Source: Allokutzneria oryzae (GTDB lineage: Bacteria; Actinomycetota; Actinomycetes; Mycobacteriales; Pseudonocardiaceae). From it: a stretch of 64,000 bases of DNA. Of this stretch, positions 1-8,572 are shown piece after piece (position 1 is the stretch's first letter; every line of letters starts with the position of its first letter). The notes under the pieces were generated by a model that worked only from the letters and a program-made list of their open reading frames with translations, was not told the DNA's origin and ran no database searches. Both the position numbers and the translations under genes were made by a program. Where the stretch lies: positions 186,001 through 250,000 of the forward strand of contig NZ_JBHLZU010000005.1 of assembly GCF_042429765.1 (NCBI RefSeq), written 5' to 3'.

Positions 1-1441
1 TGTCCCCGCCGTCCAATGTGGCCAGACGGCCGGTCTCGTCACGCAGCTCGACGGCGAAGCGCGCCAGCGGTTGCCTGGGGTGGCGAGCGATGCGGGCGGC
101 GGTGATCGCCAACGCCAACGGCAGGCCCGCGCAACAGCCCAGCAGCACCTCGACCGCGTCCGGTTCGGCGTCCAGCCTGGCCTGGCCGAGTCGTCCCGCG
201 AGGAGGTTGCGGGCCTCGGCGTCGTCGAGGATGTCCAACGGCAACCAGGACGCGCCGTGGTGAGTGATCAGGCCGGTCAGCCGGTGCCGACTGGTCACGA
301 TCACCGCGCAGGTCGCGCCGCCCGGCAGCAGCGGGGTGATCTGGTCCAGGTCGCGGGCGTTGTCGAGCACCACCAGCATCCGTTTGCCCGCGAGCAGGCT
401 GCGGTAGAGGGCTGCCTGGGCGTCCAGCTCCACCGGGATGCGCTGCGGCGCCACGCCCAAGGCGTCGAGGAACCCGCGGACCGCGGTCTCCGGCGTCATG
501 GGCTCGTGCTGGTCGAAGCCACGGAGGTTGACGAACAGCTGCCCGTCCGGGAACCGGTCGGCATGGGCGTGCGCCCACCGCAGCGCCAGTGTGGTCTTGC
601 CGATGCCGCCGCCCCCGCCGATCGCGGAGATCACCACCGTGCCGCTGTCCTCCAGGGACGCCGACAGCTGGTCCAGTTCGGCGTCGCGGCCGGTGAACCA
701 GCGCGTCACCGGGGGAAGCTGGTCAGGGCCGCCGCCGGGCCGTGGCGGGGGTTCGGGGAGCAGGTCGGGGTCGTTGCGGTGGATGCGATCCGCCAGCTCC
801 CGCAGCGCCGCAGATGGCGCGGCCCCCAGCTCTTGGCGGAGCCGGGTGAACACCGCCAGCGCCTCGGCCTGGCGGCCCGCCCGGTACAGCGCCGTCATCA
901 GCAGCGCGTGGCAGGGCTCGCGCGCCGGGTTCTCCGCCGCCACAGCGGTCAGTTCCGGAACCAGCTCCGCCCCGCGCCCGGCCGCGAGCTCCAGGCCGAT
1001 GGCCTCTTCCAGCACCGCCAGGCGTTCCTCCGCCAGCTCAGTCTTGATCTCGTCGAACCCCGGCGCGGTGACATCGGCCAACGGAGCGCCGCGCCACAAC
1101 GTCAACGCGCTCCGCATCGCCGCGACGGGCTCCGGCAGCGCGCGAGCCGCCCGCACCCGGTCCCGGAACTCCTCCAGATCCGTCGAGGCATCCACCACCC
1201 GATACCCCTGACCAGCCCTCTCCACTGCCACACCGAGCTTGCGCAGCTGCGACACGTACTGCTGCACCGTGTTGCGGGGTGACACCGGAGGGTGCGGCCC
1301 CCACAGGCACTCCGCGATCCGGGACGTCGCCACCACCTGGCCCGCGTCCAGGACCAACAACGCCAGCACCGCCCGCTGCTGCCTGCCGACGGAGATCTCG
1401 CCGTCACCGATCACCAACGTGCCCAGCAAGCCGAACCGCAC
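1..1441 (-). CDS. SARP/AfsR-type transcriptional regulator (3' part outside the window)
   Basis: The reading frame stays open from a GTG at 1441 to the window edge (480 codons, C-terminus missing). The start is preceded by GAGGGGG. The product opens with a winged-helix DNA-binding region (first ~90 residues; LLGTLVIGDG, then NTVQQYVSQLRKLG). An all-alpha BTAD region follows to about residue 245, then an NB-ARC ATPase with Walker A (GGGGIGKTT), a Walker B-like RMLVVLDNARD and a CAGLPLAL motif. This is the architecture of SARP/AfsR activators, which often govern secondary metabolism. No biosynthetic cluster is visible on this side, so the target is unknown. It is divergent from the gene at 1766. 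Confidence 0.9.
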   Translation of the reverse strand, partial: MRFGLLGTLVIGDGEISVGRQQRAVLALLVLDAGQVVATSRIAECLWGPHPPVSPRNTVQQYVSQLRKLGVAVERAGQGYRVVDASTDLEEFRDRVRAARALPEPVAAMRSALTLWRGAPLADVTAPGFDEIKTELAEERLAVLEEAIGLELAAGRGAELVPELTAVAAENPAREPCHALLMTALYRAGRQAEALAVFTRLRQELGAAPSAALRELADRIHRNDPDLLPEPPPRPGGGPDQLPPVTRWFTGRDAELDQLSASLEDSGTVVISAIGGGGGIGKTTLALRWAHAHADRFPDGQLFVNLRGFDQHEPMTPETAVRGFLDALGVAPQRIPVELDAQAALYRSLLAGKRMLVVLDNARDLDQITPLLPGGATCAVIVTSRHRLTGLITHHGASWLPLDILDDAEARNLLAGRLGQARLDAEPDAVEVLLGCCAGLPLALAITAARIARHPRQPLARFAVELRDETGRLATLDGGD

Positions 1442-1689
1442 ACATCCCCCTCACGCCTTGAGCCCACAGCATGGTCGACCGGCTCGCTGTCGCGGTGGGC
1501 AACGCTCTGACCTGGCCAGGAGGCCCTCATTCTCTAGGCAAGTGCAGGAGGTGGTCGAGCGGGCTCCGCCCTCGCCGCACGCGATCGGGTGATCGTGGTG
1601 ATCTTGGGCGGTTCCGTTCTCCGCCAATAGCCCCACGGCAGGGTGGGCGGGGCCCGGTGTCACGGAGCGTCACCGCTGTCCGAGTGGTC

Positions 1690-1716
1690 TTGACGTCCTT
1701 CCCGCCGGGTTAGCCT
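1690..1716 (+). promoter_or_regulatory. Possible promoter of the DICT-domain gene
   Basis: TTGACG (1690-1695) is followed after 15 bp by TAGCCT (1711-1716), which fits TAnnnT. The spacing is short. It lies 50 bp ahead of the ATG at 1766 in the 324-bp divergent gap 1442-1765. I see nothing else in that gap apart from the direct repeat next to the start codon. Confidence 0.35.
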
Positions 1717-1733
1717 CGTCGCCGCTGTCTCCT

Positions 1734-1763
1734 CGAAGGCGGAAGCTCCCCGAAGGCGGAAGC
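1734..1763 (+). repeat. 13-bp direct repeat next to the start codon
   Basis: CGAAGGCGGAAGC occurs at 1734-1746 and again at 1751-1763, in the leader of the gene starting at 1766. The second copy ends 2 bp before the ATG and would supply the purine-rich ribosome-binding site, so the repeat duplicates that site. Confidence 0.8.
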
Positions 1764-1765
1764 GC

Positions 1766-2914
1766 ATGACTCACGACGAGTTGCCACCCAGGACCGGAAC
1801 TCTCACCAAGCGCGCGTTGGTTCTCGCCTCGCACGCCGTGGAGCGCGCGGCGCTCGCCGCGGCGGACGACGGTCTCCTGGTGATCGCCCTGTTCCAGCGG
1901 CTGCCGTACTTCGAGCGGGAGCGGCGGGTCTACGCCGAGCTCGCTCGTCACTCCGCGTGCACGGTGGTCGGCATGGTGGACCGGACACGGCCCGACCTGC
2001 CCGTCGGGGTGACTCCGGTGCTGCTGCGCGAGGACGAGGACCTGGCGCACGAGTGGTCGGTGATCGCGCTGTCCCCGACCTTCGGCGCCTCCGTGGTGGC
2101 CCGCGACCTGGAGCGGGTCGAGACGCGCTCGACCTCGCTGGAGGCGGCGCGGCTGTTCCAGGGCCGGTGGGGCTTCCGGCGGGACGAGGCCTACGCCGAG
2201 GCCGTGCGGCTCCGGGACACGCTCGGCGACCGGCTGCCGCCGTCGGCCCGCAACGCCATCGAGCGGGTGCTCGACAGCGTCGTCGACGACCCGGCGACCG
2301 CGGTCGAGCAACGCGCCGAGGCCGCGCTGCGACACCTGGTGACCCGGCTGGAGCACCAGCGGCGCCGGTACCTCGACCTGCGGGAGAAGGTGGACGCCGA
2401 CCGCGGGTTCGGGCGTGACCCCTGGACCGGGCTGCATTCGCTCAGCTCGCTGGGGACGTGGCTGGGCGTGACCGCCCCCGACACGCTGCCCCTCGGGCTG
2501 GCGCTGGTGCGGGTGCCCGACCTCGCCAGCCTTGAGGCCAGGCACGGTGCCAGGACGAGCATGCACACCGAGAACAACATCGCCGACGTGCTGCGGCGCG
2601 AGCAGCGGCAGCAGGACCGGGCGTTCCGGATCTCCAAGACGGAGTTCCTGCTCGCGCAGCCGGGGGTGGACGCGGCGGCGATCGAGGCGATCGGCCGCAG
2701 GCTCGGCGAGCGGGTCAGGGGACTGGGCGCGTGCTACCCGTTCGTCGGTGTCTGCGCCGAGGTCGCCACCACGATCAGCAGGACGCGGCCGCTGCCCCTG
2801 GAGGAGCTGCGCTCGCGGCTCGGCGCGCCGAACGCCGTCCCGATGGACGACCGCAGCTGGGAGACGGCGCCGATCCCGGTGGTGCGGGCCGCGACGGTGG
2901 CGGCCGAGGACTGA
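1766..2914 (+). CDS. DICT sensory domain protein with degenerate GGDEF domain
   Basis: The product has 382 aa. The N-terminal ~170 residues read as a DICT (diguanylate cyclase and two-component system associated) sensory domain, with LLVIALFQRLPYF and VVGMVDRTRPDLP. A helical linker follows. The C-terminal part begins with DPWTGLHSL, matching the DxLTGL opening of GGDEF domains. The active-site loop, however, reads RISKTEFLLAQPG in place of GGDEF, so cyclase activity is unlikely. It is best seen as a signalling or binding protein. It converges on the CAP gene with a 25-bp gap. Confidence 0.75.
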   Translation: MTHDELPPRTGTLTKRALVLASHAVERAALAAADDGLLVIALFQRLPYFERERRVYAELARHSACTVVGMVDRTRPDLPVGVTPVLLREDEDLAHEWSVIALSPTFGASVVARDLERVETRSTSLEAARLFQGRWGFRRDEAYAEAVRLRDTLGDRLPPSARNAIERVLDSVVDDPATAVEQRAEAALRHLVTRLEHQRRRYLDLREKVDADRGFGRDPWTGLHSLSSLGTWLGVTAPDTLPLGLALVRVPDLASLEARHGARTSMHTENNIADVLRREQRQQDRAFRISKTEFLLAQPGVDAAAIEAIGRRLGERVRGLGACYPFVGVCAEVATTISRTRPLPLEELRSRLGAPNAVPMDDRSWETAPIPVVRAATVAAED

Positions 2915-2939
2915 GCCTCGGGCCGCCCCGACGCCGTGG

Positions 2940-3497
2940 TCAGCCCTTCGGCGGGAGGACGTTCCTCGGGAAGTCGCCCTGCACGTTGCCCGGCACCTTG
3001 TAGTTGCAGACGACGTAGGTCTCGAACCACTTCCCGCCCTGGCCCGCGACCCGTGCGCAGCCGAGCTTCGTGCTGGCCTTCCACACCACCTGGGTGAAGT
3101 GGCCGGTCGCTCCGGAGAAGCCGGGTCTCGCGAAGTCGTAGTCCTTGATCTCGTCGTACCAGGACTGCACCGCCCTCCGGCAGCTGCCCAGCTGGCCTCG
3201 CTGGGTCGTCGCCCACCAGGACAGGTTCTCCCCGTGGTCCCTGAGCCCGGCGTGGCCATGCGAGAGGCCGTCCTTCTGCGAGATCAGGGCCGCGCGGAGC
3301 TTCGCGTAGACGGCGATGTTCGTGTCGACGGCCATCGGTGGTGCGCCGTGTCTGGCGCGCAGCTCGTTGTGCACGGCAAGGCACTCGGCTTGGAACTCCG
3401 CGTCCGTCCGGTTGGGCAGAGCGGATCGCGCCCATGCCGCGGGAGCGGCCAGAACGGTGAGCACGAGTGCGATCGCCAATGAACGAGCAGCACGCAT
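2940..3497 (-). CDS. Secreted CAP/SCP (PR-1-like) domain protein
   Basis: The product has 185 aa. I start at the ATG at 3497, which has an AGGAAGAGG ribosome-binding site and gives a clean signal peptide (MRAARS, then a hydrophobic core ending AAPAAWA). A longer frame to 3551 would bury that signal. The mature part carries CAP landmarks: HNELRARHG, the GENLSWW block, GHFTQVVWK and YVVCNYKVPGN. Such secreted proteins are common in actinomycetes; their biochemical role is not settled. Confidence 0.88.
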   Translation of the reverse strand: MRAARSLAIALVLTVLAAPAAWARSALPNRTDAEFQAECLAVHNELRARHGAPPMAVDTNIAVYAKLRAALISQKDGLSHGHAGLRDHGENLSWWATTQRGQLGSCRRAVQSWYDEIKDYDFARPGFSGATGHFTQVVWKASTKLGCARVAGQGGKWFETYVVCNYKVPGNVQGDFPRNVLPPKG

Positions 3498-3600
3498 ATC
3501 TAGACCTCTTCCTGGCTGAATTCGGTGCGTGGCAAGGGAAAGCTTCGTCACCGTTCAGCGCGGACCGAGGTCGCGGGGATCACTTCTCGGTCACTGCCGG

Positions 3601-4302
3601 TCAGAACATCGACACGCCGATGTCGTCCCCGAGCGCGACGTCCACGGCCAGCTCGGCGTGCAGCCGGGTCGTCGGGAACACCGGCACCGGACTGTCGTCG
3701 GCGCCGATCAGCAGCTCGATCTCGGTGCAGCCGAGGATGACGCCTTCCGCGCCGCGCTCGACGAGCCGGCCGATGATCTCGCGGTAGGCGGCTCGGGACT
3801 CCTCGCGGACGATGCCGACCACCAGTTCCTCGTAGATGACCCGGTGCACGACGGCGCGGTCCTCCGGACCGGGGACCAGCACGTCGAGGCCGTGGCCGCG
3901 CAGCCGGTCGACGTAGAAGTCCTGCTCCATGGTGAACGCCGTGCCCAGCAAGCCGATCCTGGCCAGCCCGGTGGCCTGGACCGCCGCCGCGGTGGTGTCG
4001 GCCAGGTGCAGCAGGGGGACGCCGAGGTCGTCGGCGACCTTGTGCATGGTGTTGGTGCAGAGCACGACGAAGTCGGCGCCCGCCCGCATCAGCGCTTGCG
4101 CGGCTTCGCGCAGTACCGCGGCAGCCTCGGCCCACCGGCCTTCGGCCTGCATGCGCTCGATGGCGGCGAAGTCGACCGAGTACATCACGCAGTGCGCGGA
4201 ATGCAGCCCGCCCAACCGTTCCCGGACGCGCTCGTTCACCACGCGGTAGTACTCGATCGACGACTCCCAGCTCATGCCGCCGAGCAATCCGATGACCTTC
4301 AT
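3601..4302 (-). CDS. Aspartate/glutamate racemase family protein
   Basis: The product has 233 aa. The start MKVIGLLGGMSWES is the classic N-terminus of the amino-acid racemase family, and both catalytic cysteines are present (VLCTNTMHK near residue 84 and LGCTEIELL near 195). It lies 62 bp downstream of kamA on the same strand, separated by a strong hairpin. A role in amino-acid racemisation linked to the lysine locus is plausible but inferred; lysine itself is not a known substrate of this family. Confidence 0.88.
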   Translation of the reverse strand: MKVIGLLGGMSWESSIEYYRVVNERVRERLGGLHSAHCVMYSVDFAAIERMQAEGRWAEAAAVLREAAQALMRAGADFVVLCTNTMHKVADDLGVPLLHLADTTAAAVQATGLARIGLLGTAFTMEQDFYVDRLRGHGLDVLVPGPEDRAVVHRVIYEELVVGIVREESRAAYREIIGRLVERGAEGVILGCTEIELLIGADDSPVPVFPTTRLHAELAVDVALGDDIGVSMF

Positions 4303-4327
4303 GGGGCCATTGTCGTGGACTCCGGAG

Positions 4328-4360
4328 CGGGGCGGGGCGGACCCGCGCCGCCCCGCCCCG
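4328..4360 (-). terminator. GC hairpin after kamA
   Basis: CGGGGCGGGGCGG (4328-4340) and CCGCCCCGCCCCG (4348-4360) form a perfect 13-bp stem with a 7-nt loop. It starts 5 bp past the kamA stop and lies ahead of the racemase start. No U-tract follows, so it may terminate or only attenuate transcription into the racemase. Confidence 0.65.
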
Positions 4361-4364
4361 GTGA

Positions 4365-5804
4365 TCACGCGTCCTTGTTGTCCTGCCACCACTTCTGGCC
4401 GGTGTCCGGCAGCGTGGTGATCGGGTCGTAGTACGGGTAGCGCCGTTCCAGCGCCTCGTCGTCGGTCAGCTCGATGCCGGTGCGGTAGTTCTTCGTCCAG
4501 TACGAGATGCCCAGCTCGCGGTCGTACTCGGCGAGCTGGTGGACCCACCGCTTGCCCACGTACGGGACGTCGCAGACGATGCGCGGGGTGGCGTAGCCGG
4601 GCAGATATCCCATGATCGCGTGCTGGAGCTCCTGGGCCTCCCAGACCGCGACCCGCCAGTGCTCGGCGTTGGGGATCATGTCGCACATGTAGAAGTAGTA
4701 CGGCAGGATGCTCGCTTCCCCTTGCAGCGCAAAGCAAAGGTCGAGCAGCGCCTTCGGGTCGGCGTTGACTCCCCGCATCAGCACGCCCTGGTTGCGGACG
4801 TCGCGGACTCCGACCTCCAGCATCGCGCGGGCGGCTTCGGCGACGAGCGGGGTCACCGACTGGACGTGGTTGACGTGGGTGTGGATCGCCAGGTTCACCC
4901 CGCGACGCCGCGCCGTTCTTGCGACGCGCTCCATGCCCTCCACGACCGCCGGCTGGATCCAGTGCTGCGGCAGACCGGCGAGCGCCTTGGTCGCCAGGCG
5001 GATGTCGCGGACGGTCTCGATGTCCAGCAGCCGCATCAGGAAGGACTCCAGCTGCTTCCACGGCACGTTCGCCACGTCGCCGCCGGAGACCACCACGTCC
5101 CGCACTCCAGGGGTGCGCTTGAGGTAGTCGATCATCTGGTCCTGCCGGTCCACCGGCTTCAGCGACAGCTTGTGCTTGTCCACCTGCGGGGTGGAGTTGC
5201 CGACCAGGTCCATGCGGGTGCAGTGCCCGCAGTACTGGGGGCAGGTCGAGAGCAGCTCCGCGAGGACCTTGGTCGGGTAGCGGTGGGTCAGCCCCTCCAC
5301 CACCCACATCTCCGCCTCGTGCAGCGAGTCGCGCGAGGAGTGCGGGTGCGAGGGCCAGGACAGCTCGCGGTCCGAGGCCACCGGGATCATGTACTTGCGG
5401 ATCGGGTCCGCGTAGAAGGCCTCGGTGAACTCCTCGGGCGACTCCGCGCCCTCGGGCACCATCGTGTTGATCATCTGCGGCGGGACCAGCATCGACATCG
5501 TCGCCAGGCTGGACTGGTCGGCGGTCAGGTCCTCGTAGAAGCGCTCCGTCAGCAGGTCACCCATGACCGCGCGCAGCTGCCGGATGTTCTTCACGCACGA
5601 CACGCGCTGCCACTGGGCGTCGCGCCACTGAGCCTCGGTGATGTGCCTCCAGCCGGGGAAGCGCCGCCAGTCCGGTTCGCGCAGCTCGCGCCGCACGTAC
5701 TCGTACGGCTGCCGGGAGCTGTTCTCGATCGCCTCCGAGACAGTCGTCGGAGCCGGCTGGCCAGTCTGCTTGCCAGTGGACACACCGTCGTGCACCGCAG
5801 TCAT
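4365..5804 (-). CDS. kamA: Lysine 2,3-aminomutase
   Basis: The product has 479 aa and is a radical-SAM, PLP-dependent enzyme converting L-lysine to L-beta-lysine, the first step of the lysine fermentation-type route. The iron-sulfur cluster motif CPQYCGHC lies at C188, C192 and C195, and the neighbouring family blocks VVVSGGDVANVP and RLATKALAGLPQHW are intact. GAGGAG precedes the ATG. It is divergent from kdd with 78 bp between them, so both sides are probably regulated from one control region. The next steps of the pathway are encoded across the divide. Confidence 0.93.
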   Translation of the reverse strand: MTAVHDGVSTGKQTGQPAPTTVSEAIENSSRQPYEYVRRELREPDWRRFPGWRHITEAQWRDAQWQRVSCVKNIRQLRAVMGDLLTERFYEDLTADQSSLATMSMLVPPQMINTMVPEGAESPEEFTEAFYADPIRKYMIPVASDRELSWPSHPHSSRDSLHEAEMWVVEGLTHRYPTKVLAELLSTCPQYCGHCTRMDLVGNSTPQVDKHKLSLKPVDRQDQMIDYLKRTPGVRDVVVSGGDVANVPWKQLESFLMRLLDIETVRDIRLATKALAGLPQHWIQPAVVEGMERVARTARRRGVNLAIHTHVNHVQSVTPLVAEAARAMLEVGVRDVRNQGVLMRGVNADPKALLDLCFALQGEASILPYYFYMCDMIPNAEHWRVAVWEAQELQHAIMGYLPGYATPRIVCDVPYVGKRWVHQLAEYDRELGISYWTKNYRTGIELTDDEALERRYPYYDPITTLPDTGQKWWQDNKDA

Positions 5805-5882
5805 AACTACTCCTCGCCCTCAAGACGACGTAAAGATATGCTGCCAGAACGCAGCGATGGCGTAAATCTTTCGGAGGTTAGC
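5805..5882. promoter_or_regulatory. Divergent control region of the kamA and kdd transcripts
   Basis: The 78-bp gap is AT-rich for this genome. It holds inverted arms AAAGAT (5832-5837) and ATCTTT (5866-5871) around a GCTGC/GCAGC stem (5840-5844 and 5851-5855). GGAGG at 5873-5877 is the kdd ribosome-binding site. The arms suggest an operator shared by both directions; no cobalamin riboswitch fits in the space. Confidence 0.45.
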
Positions 5883-6947
5883 GTGACGGAGGCCGGTTCG
5901 CGGAGTCAAACCTCGCCCTTCGGGCTGCACCGGGTGCTCGAACCCGCCGGGGTGCTGCCGCAGCAGGCGTGGCGACTGGACGCCGACCCGACACCGGGCA
6001 GCGACGAGGTCGTGATCGACGTCGAGCGGCTCAACCTGGACGCCGCCTCCTACCGCCAGCTGCGCGAGGCCCACGGCACAGGTCCTGAGCTGCGCAAAGC
6101 CGTGCTCGACATCGTCGCCGAGCGCGGCAAGATGCAGAACCCGGTGACCGGTTCCGGCGGCATGCTGCTGGGCACGGTGCGCGAGGTCGGGCCGGACTCC
6201 CCGCTCGGGCTCAAGCCCGGCGACCGGGTGGCCACGCTGGTCTCGCTGACCCTCACGCCGCTGCGCATCGACGACGGGCTCTCCGACTGGGACGGCCAGG
6301 GCGAGCAGGTGCCGTGCAAGGGCACCGCCGTGCTCTTCGGCCGGTCCATCGCCGCCGTGCTGCCCGATGACGTGCCGGACCTGCTCGCGCTGTCGGTCTT
6401 CGACGTCTGCGGGGCCCCGGCGCTGACCGACCGCGTCGTCCGCCGCAAGCTCTCCGCGCTGGAGCGTGCGCCGTCCGTGCTGGTCCTCGGCGGTGGCGGC
6501 AAGTCGGGCTCGCTCTCGCTGGCCGCCGCGCGCCGCGCGGGCGCGGGCAGGCTGGTCGCGCTCGTGCCGTTCGAGGCCGAGGCGGAGGTGGTGCGCGCGT
6601 CCGGGCTGGCCGACGAGGTCGTCGTCGCCGACGCGCGGGACCCGATCGCGCTGCTCAACGCGGTCGGGGAGACCGTGGACGTCACCGTGGTGTGCGTGGA
6701 CGTGCCCGGGTGTGAGCACGGGGCGGTGCTCGCCACCAGCGACGGCGGCACGGTCATCTTCTTCTCCATGGCGACCTCGTTCTCCGCCGCCGCGCTCGGC
6801 GCGGAAGGGCTGGCCGCCGACGTCGAGATGCTCGTGGGCAACGGCTACGTCCCGGGCCACGCCGCCTTCGCGCTGGAGCTGTGGCGCGCCGAAGCCGGGG
6901 TGCGCACCGTGTTCGAGGCGCGGGAACGGCAGACTTCCCGCTCATGA
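5883..6947 (+). CDS. kdd: L-erythro-3,5-diaminohexanoate dehydrogenase
   Basis: The product has 354 aa. It oxidises 3,5-diaminohexanoate, the product of lysine 5,6-aminomutase acting on beta-lysine, to 5-amino-3-oxohexanoate. I choose the GTG at 5883 because GGAGG lies 5 bp upstream; an open frame continues further upstream without a site. The fold is that of a medium-chain dehydrogenase, with a nucleotide-binding VLVLGGGGKSGSLSL near residue 200 and the family block NPVTGSGGMLLGTV. The stop overlaps the next ATG (ATGA). Confidence 0.87.
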   Translation: MTEAGSRSQTSPFGLHRVLEPAGVLPQQAWRLDADPTPGSDEVVIDVERLNLDAASYRQLREAHGTGPELRKAVLDIVAERGKMQNPVTGSGGMLLGTVREVGPDSPLGLKPGDRVATLVSLTLTPLRIDDGLSDWDGQGEQVPCKGTAVLFGRSIAAVLPDDVPDLLALSVFDVCGAPALTDRVVRRKLSALERAPSVLVLGGGGKSGSLSLAAARRAGAGRLVALVPFEAEAEVVRASGLADEVVVADARDPIALLNAVGETVDVTVVCVDVPGCEHGAVLATSDGGTVIFFSMATSFSAAALGAEGLAADVEMLVGNGYVPGHAAFALELWRAEAGVRTVFEARERQTSRS

Positions 6948-8572
6948 CGCGCATGGCTCCGAAGACGCCGACCCTGCTGCACGGCGGCCGCATCCACAGC
7001 CCGGCCGCCTCCGACGCGACCGCGATGGCGGTCGAGGGCGACACCGTGGTGTGGGTCGGCCAGGACGCGGTGGGCAAGGCGCTCTACCGCGAGGCCGAGC
7101 ACGTGGACCTCGCGGGCGGCTTCGTCACCCCGGCCTTCGTCGACGCGCACGTGCACGCCACCTCCGCCGGGCTCCAGATCGAGGGGCTGGACCTTGCGGG
7201 GTGCGCCTCGCTCACGGAGTGCCTGGACGCGGTGCGCCGGTTCACCACCGCCAACCCCGGCACCCTGGTGTGGGGCCAGGGCTGGCAGGAGACGCGGTGG
7301 CCGGAGGGCCGTCCGCCGACCCGCGCGGAGCTGGACAACGCGGCCGGGGGAGCGGCGGTCTACCTCTCCAGGATCGACGTGCACTCCGGGCTGGCCACCA
7401 CGGCGCTGATCGACCGGGCTCCGGCCGCGCGCGAGGCCGTCGGCTGGTCCGAGGACGGGCCGCTGACGCAGGAGGCGCACCACCACGTGCGGCGGGCCGC
7501 GCAGAGCTCGCTCACCGCGAGCCAGCGCCGCTCGGCCCAGCTGGCATTCCTGCGGCACGCCGCCGCGAACGGCATCGCTTGCGTGCACGAGTGCGCAGGA
7601 CCGGACATCTCCAGCGCTGAGGACCTCGCCGCGCTGCTCGAAATGTCCACTGTGGAGTCCGTGCCGGAGGTCGTCGGGTACTGGGGCGAGCTGAACGGGT
7701 TCGACACGGCCAAGGAGCTCGGAGTGCGCGGGCTCGCCGGTGACCTGTTCGTCGACGGCGCGATCGGCTCGCGCACCGCCGCGTTGTGCGCGCCCTACAG
7801 CGACCGGGCGGAGACCTCCGGTGCGCTCTACCTCCGCGCGGACGACATCGCCGAACACCTGGTCGGCTGCACGCGCGCCGGGCTCCAGGGCGGCTTCCAC
7901 GTGATCGGTGACGCGGCCGTCGCCGAGGTCGTCGAAGGCTTCGCGCTGGCGGAGAAAGTCGTTGGCGCGCACGCGCTTTCCGCCGCGCGGCACCGCTTGG
8001 AGCACCTGGAGATGGTGGACGCCGAGCAGGCCGTGCGGCTGGCGGGCTGGGGCGTCGCGGCCTCCATGCAGCCGCTCTTCGACGCCGAGTGGGGCGGCGA
8101 GGAAGGCATGTACGCGCAGCGGCTCGGCCTGCCGCGCGGCACCCAGCTCAACCCGTTCTCCCAGCTCGCCGCGGCCGGGATGGTGCTGGCTTTCGGTTCC
8201 GACGTGCCCGTGACGCCGGTCGCCCCGTGGGAGACCGTCCGCGCCGCCGTGCACCACCGCACTCCGGGCCTCGGGGTCTCCCCGCGCGCCGCGTTCACCG
8301 CGCACACGCGGGGCGGCTGGCGCGCCTGCGGCGTCAACGACGGCGTCACCGGGACGCTCGCGCCTGGTGCTCCGGCGACCTACGCGGTGTGGGAGGCGGG
8401 CGACCTCGTGGTCGCCGCGCCGGACAACCGCGTGCAGCGGTGGTCGACCGATCCCCGCTCGGGGGTTCCCGGCCTGCCCTCGCTGACCTCGTCCGACCCC
8501 TTGCCCCGCTGTGTGCGTACCGTCCGCAGTGGACAGACCATCTACGACAGCCGAGGAGGCGCAGGCCAATGA
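6944..8572 (+). CDS. Metal-dependent amidohydrolase (YtcJ-like, amidohydrolase family 3)
   Basis: The product has 542 aa. FVDAHVHATSAG is the N-terminal HxH metal motif, GWQETRWPEG is typical of the YtcJ-like group, and GSDVPVTPVAPW provides the late aspartate. Substrates of this family are amides, formamides or N-acyl compounds. It is translationally coupled on both sides (ATGA with kdd and with kamD), so it belongs to the lysine operon. It occupies the place where a 3-keto-5-aminohexanoate cleavage enzyme might be expected, but it is not homologous to that enzyme. Its substrate is unknown. Confidence 0.82.
   Translation: MTRMAPKTPTLLHGGRIHSPAASDATAMAVEGDTVVWVGQDAVGKALYREAEHVDLAGGFVTPAFVDAHVHATSAGLQIEGLDLAGCASLTECLDAVRRFTTANPGTLVWGQGWQETRWPEGRPPTRAELDNAAGGAAVYLSRIDVHSGLATTALIDRAPAAREAVGWSEDGPLTQEAHHHVRRAAQSSLTASQRRSAQLAFLRHAAANGIACVHECAGPDISSAEDLAALLEMSTVESVPEVVGYWGELNGFDTAKELGVRGLAGDLFVDGAIGSRTAALCAPYSDRAETSGALYLRADDIAEHLVGCTRAGLQGGFHVIGDAAVAEVVEGFALAEKVVGAHALSAARHRLEHLEMVDAEQAVRLAGWGVAASMQPLFDAEWGGEEGMYAQRLGLPRGTQLNPFSQLAAAGMVLAFGSDVPVTPVAPWETVRAAVHHRTPGLGVSPRAAFTAHTRGGWRACGVNDGVTGTLAPGAPATYAVWEAGDLVVAAPDNRVQRWSTDPRSGVPGLPSLTSSDPLPRCVRTVRSGQTIYDSRGGAGQ
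7646..7656. repeat. Iterated palindrome TCCACWGTGGA (first of six copies)
   Basis: TCCACTGTGGA occurs here and at 18202-18212, 41635-41645, 43358-43368 and 50598-50608. The complementary-centre form TCCACAGTGGA is at 13314-13324. All copies are inside genes but fall in all three codon phases. The related 9-mer CCACTGTGG/CCACAGTGG is also at about 8788 and 41957. Confidence 0.8.

Noticed and set aside
1..1441. A biosynthetic gene cluster pointed to by the SARP regulator
   Set aside because: No PKS, NRPS, terpene or RiPP genes lie within the window; the NAT, LOG and P450 genes are scattered.
5805..5882. Cobalamin riboswitch ahead of the B12-dependent operon
   Set aside because: The divergent gap is only 78 bp and lacks the B12 box.
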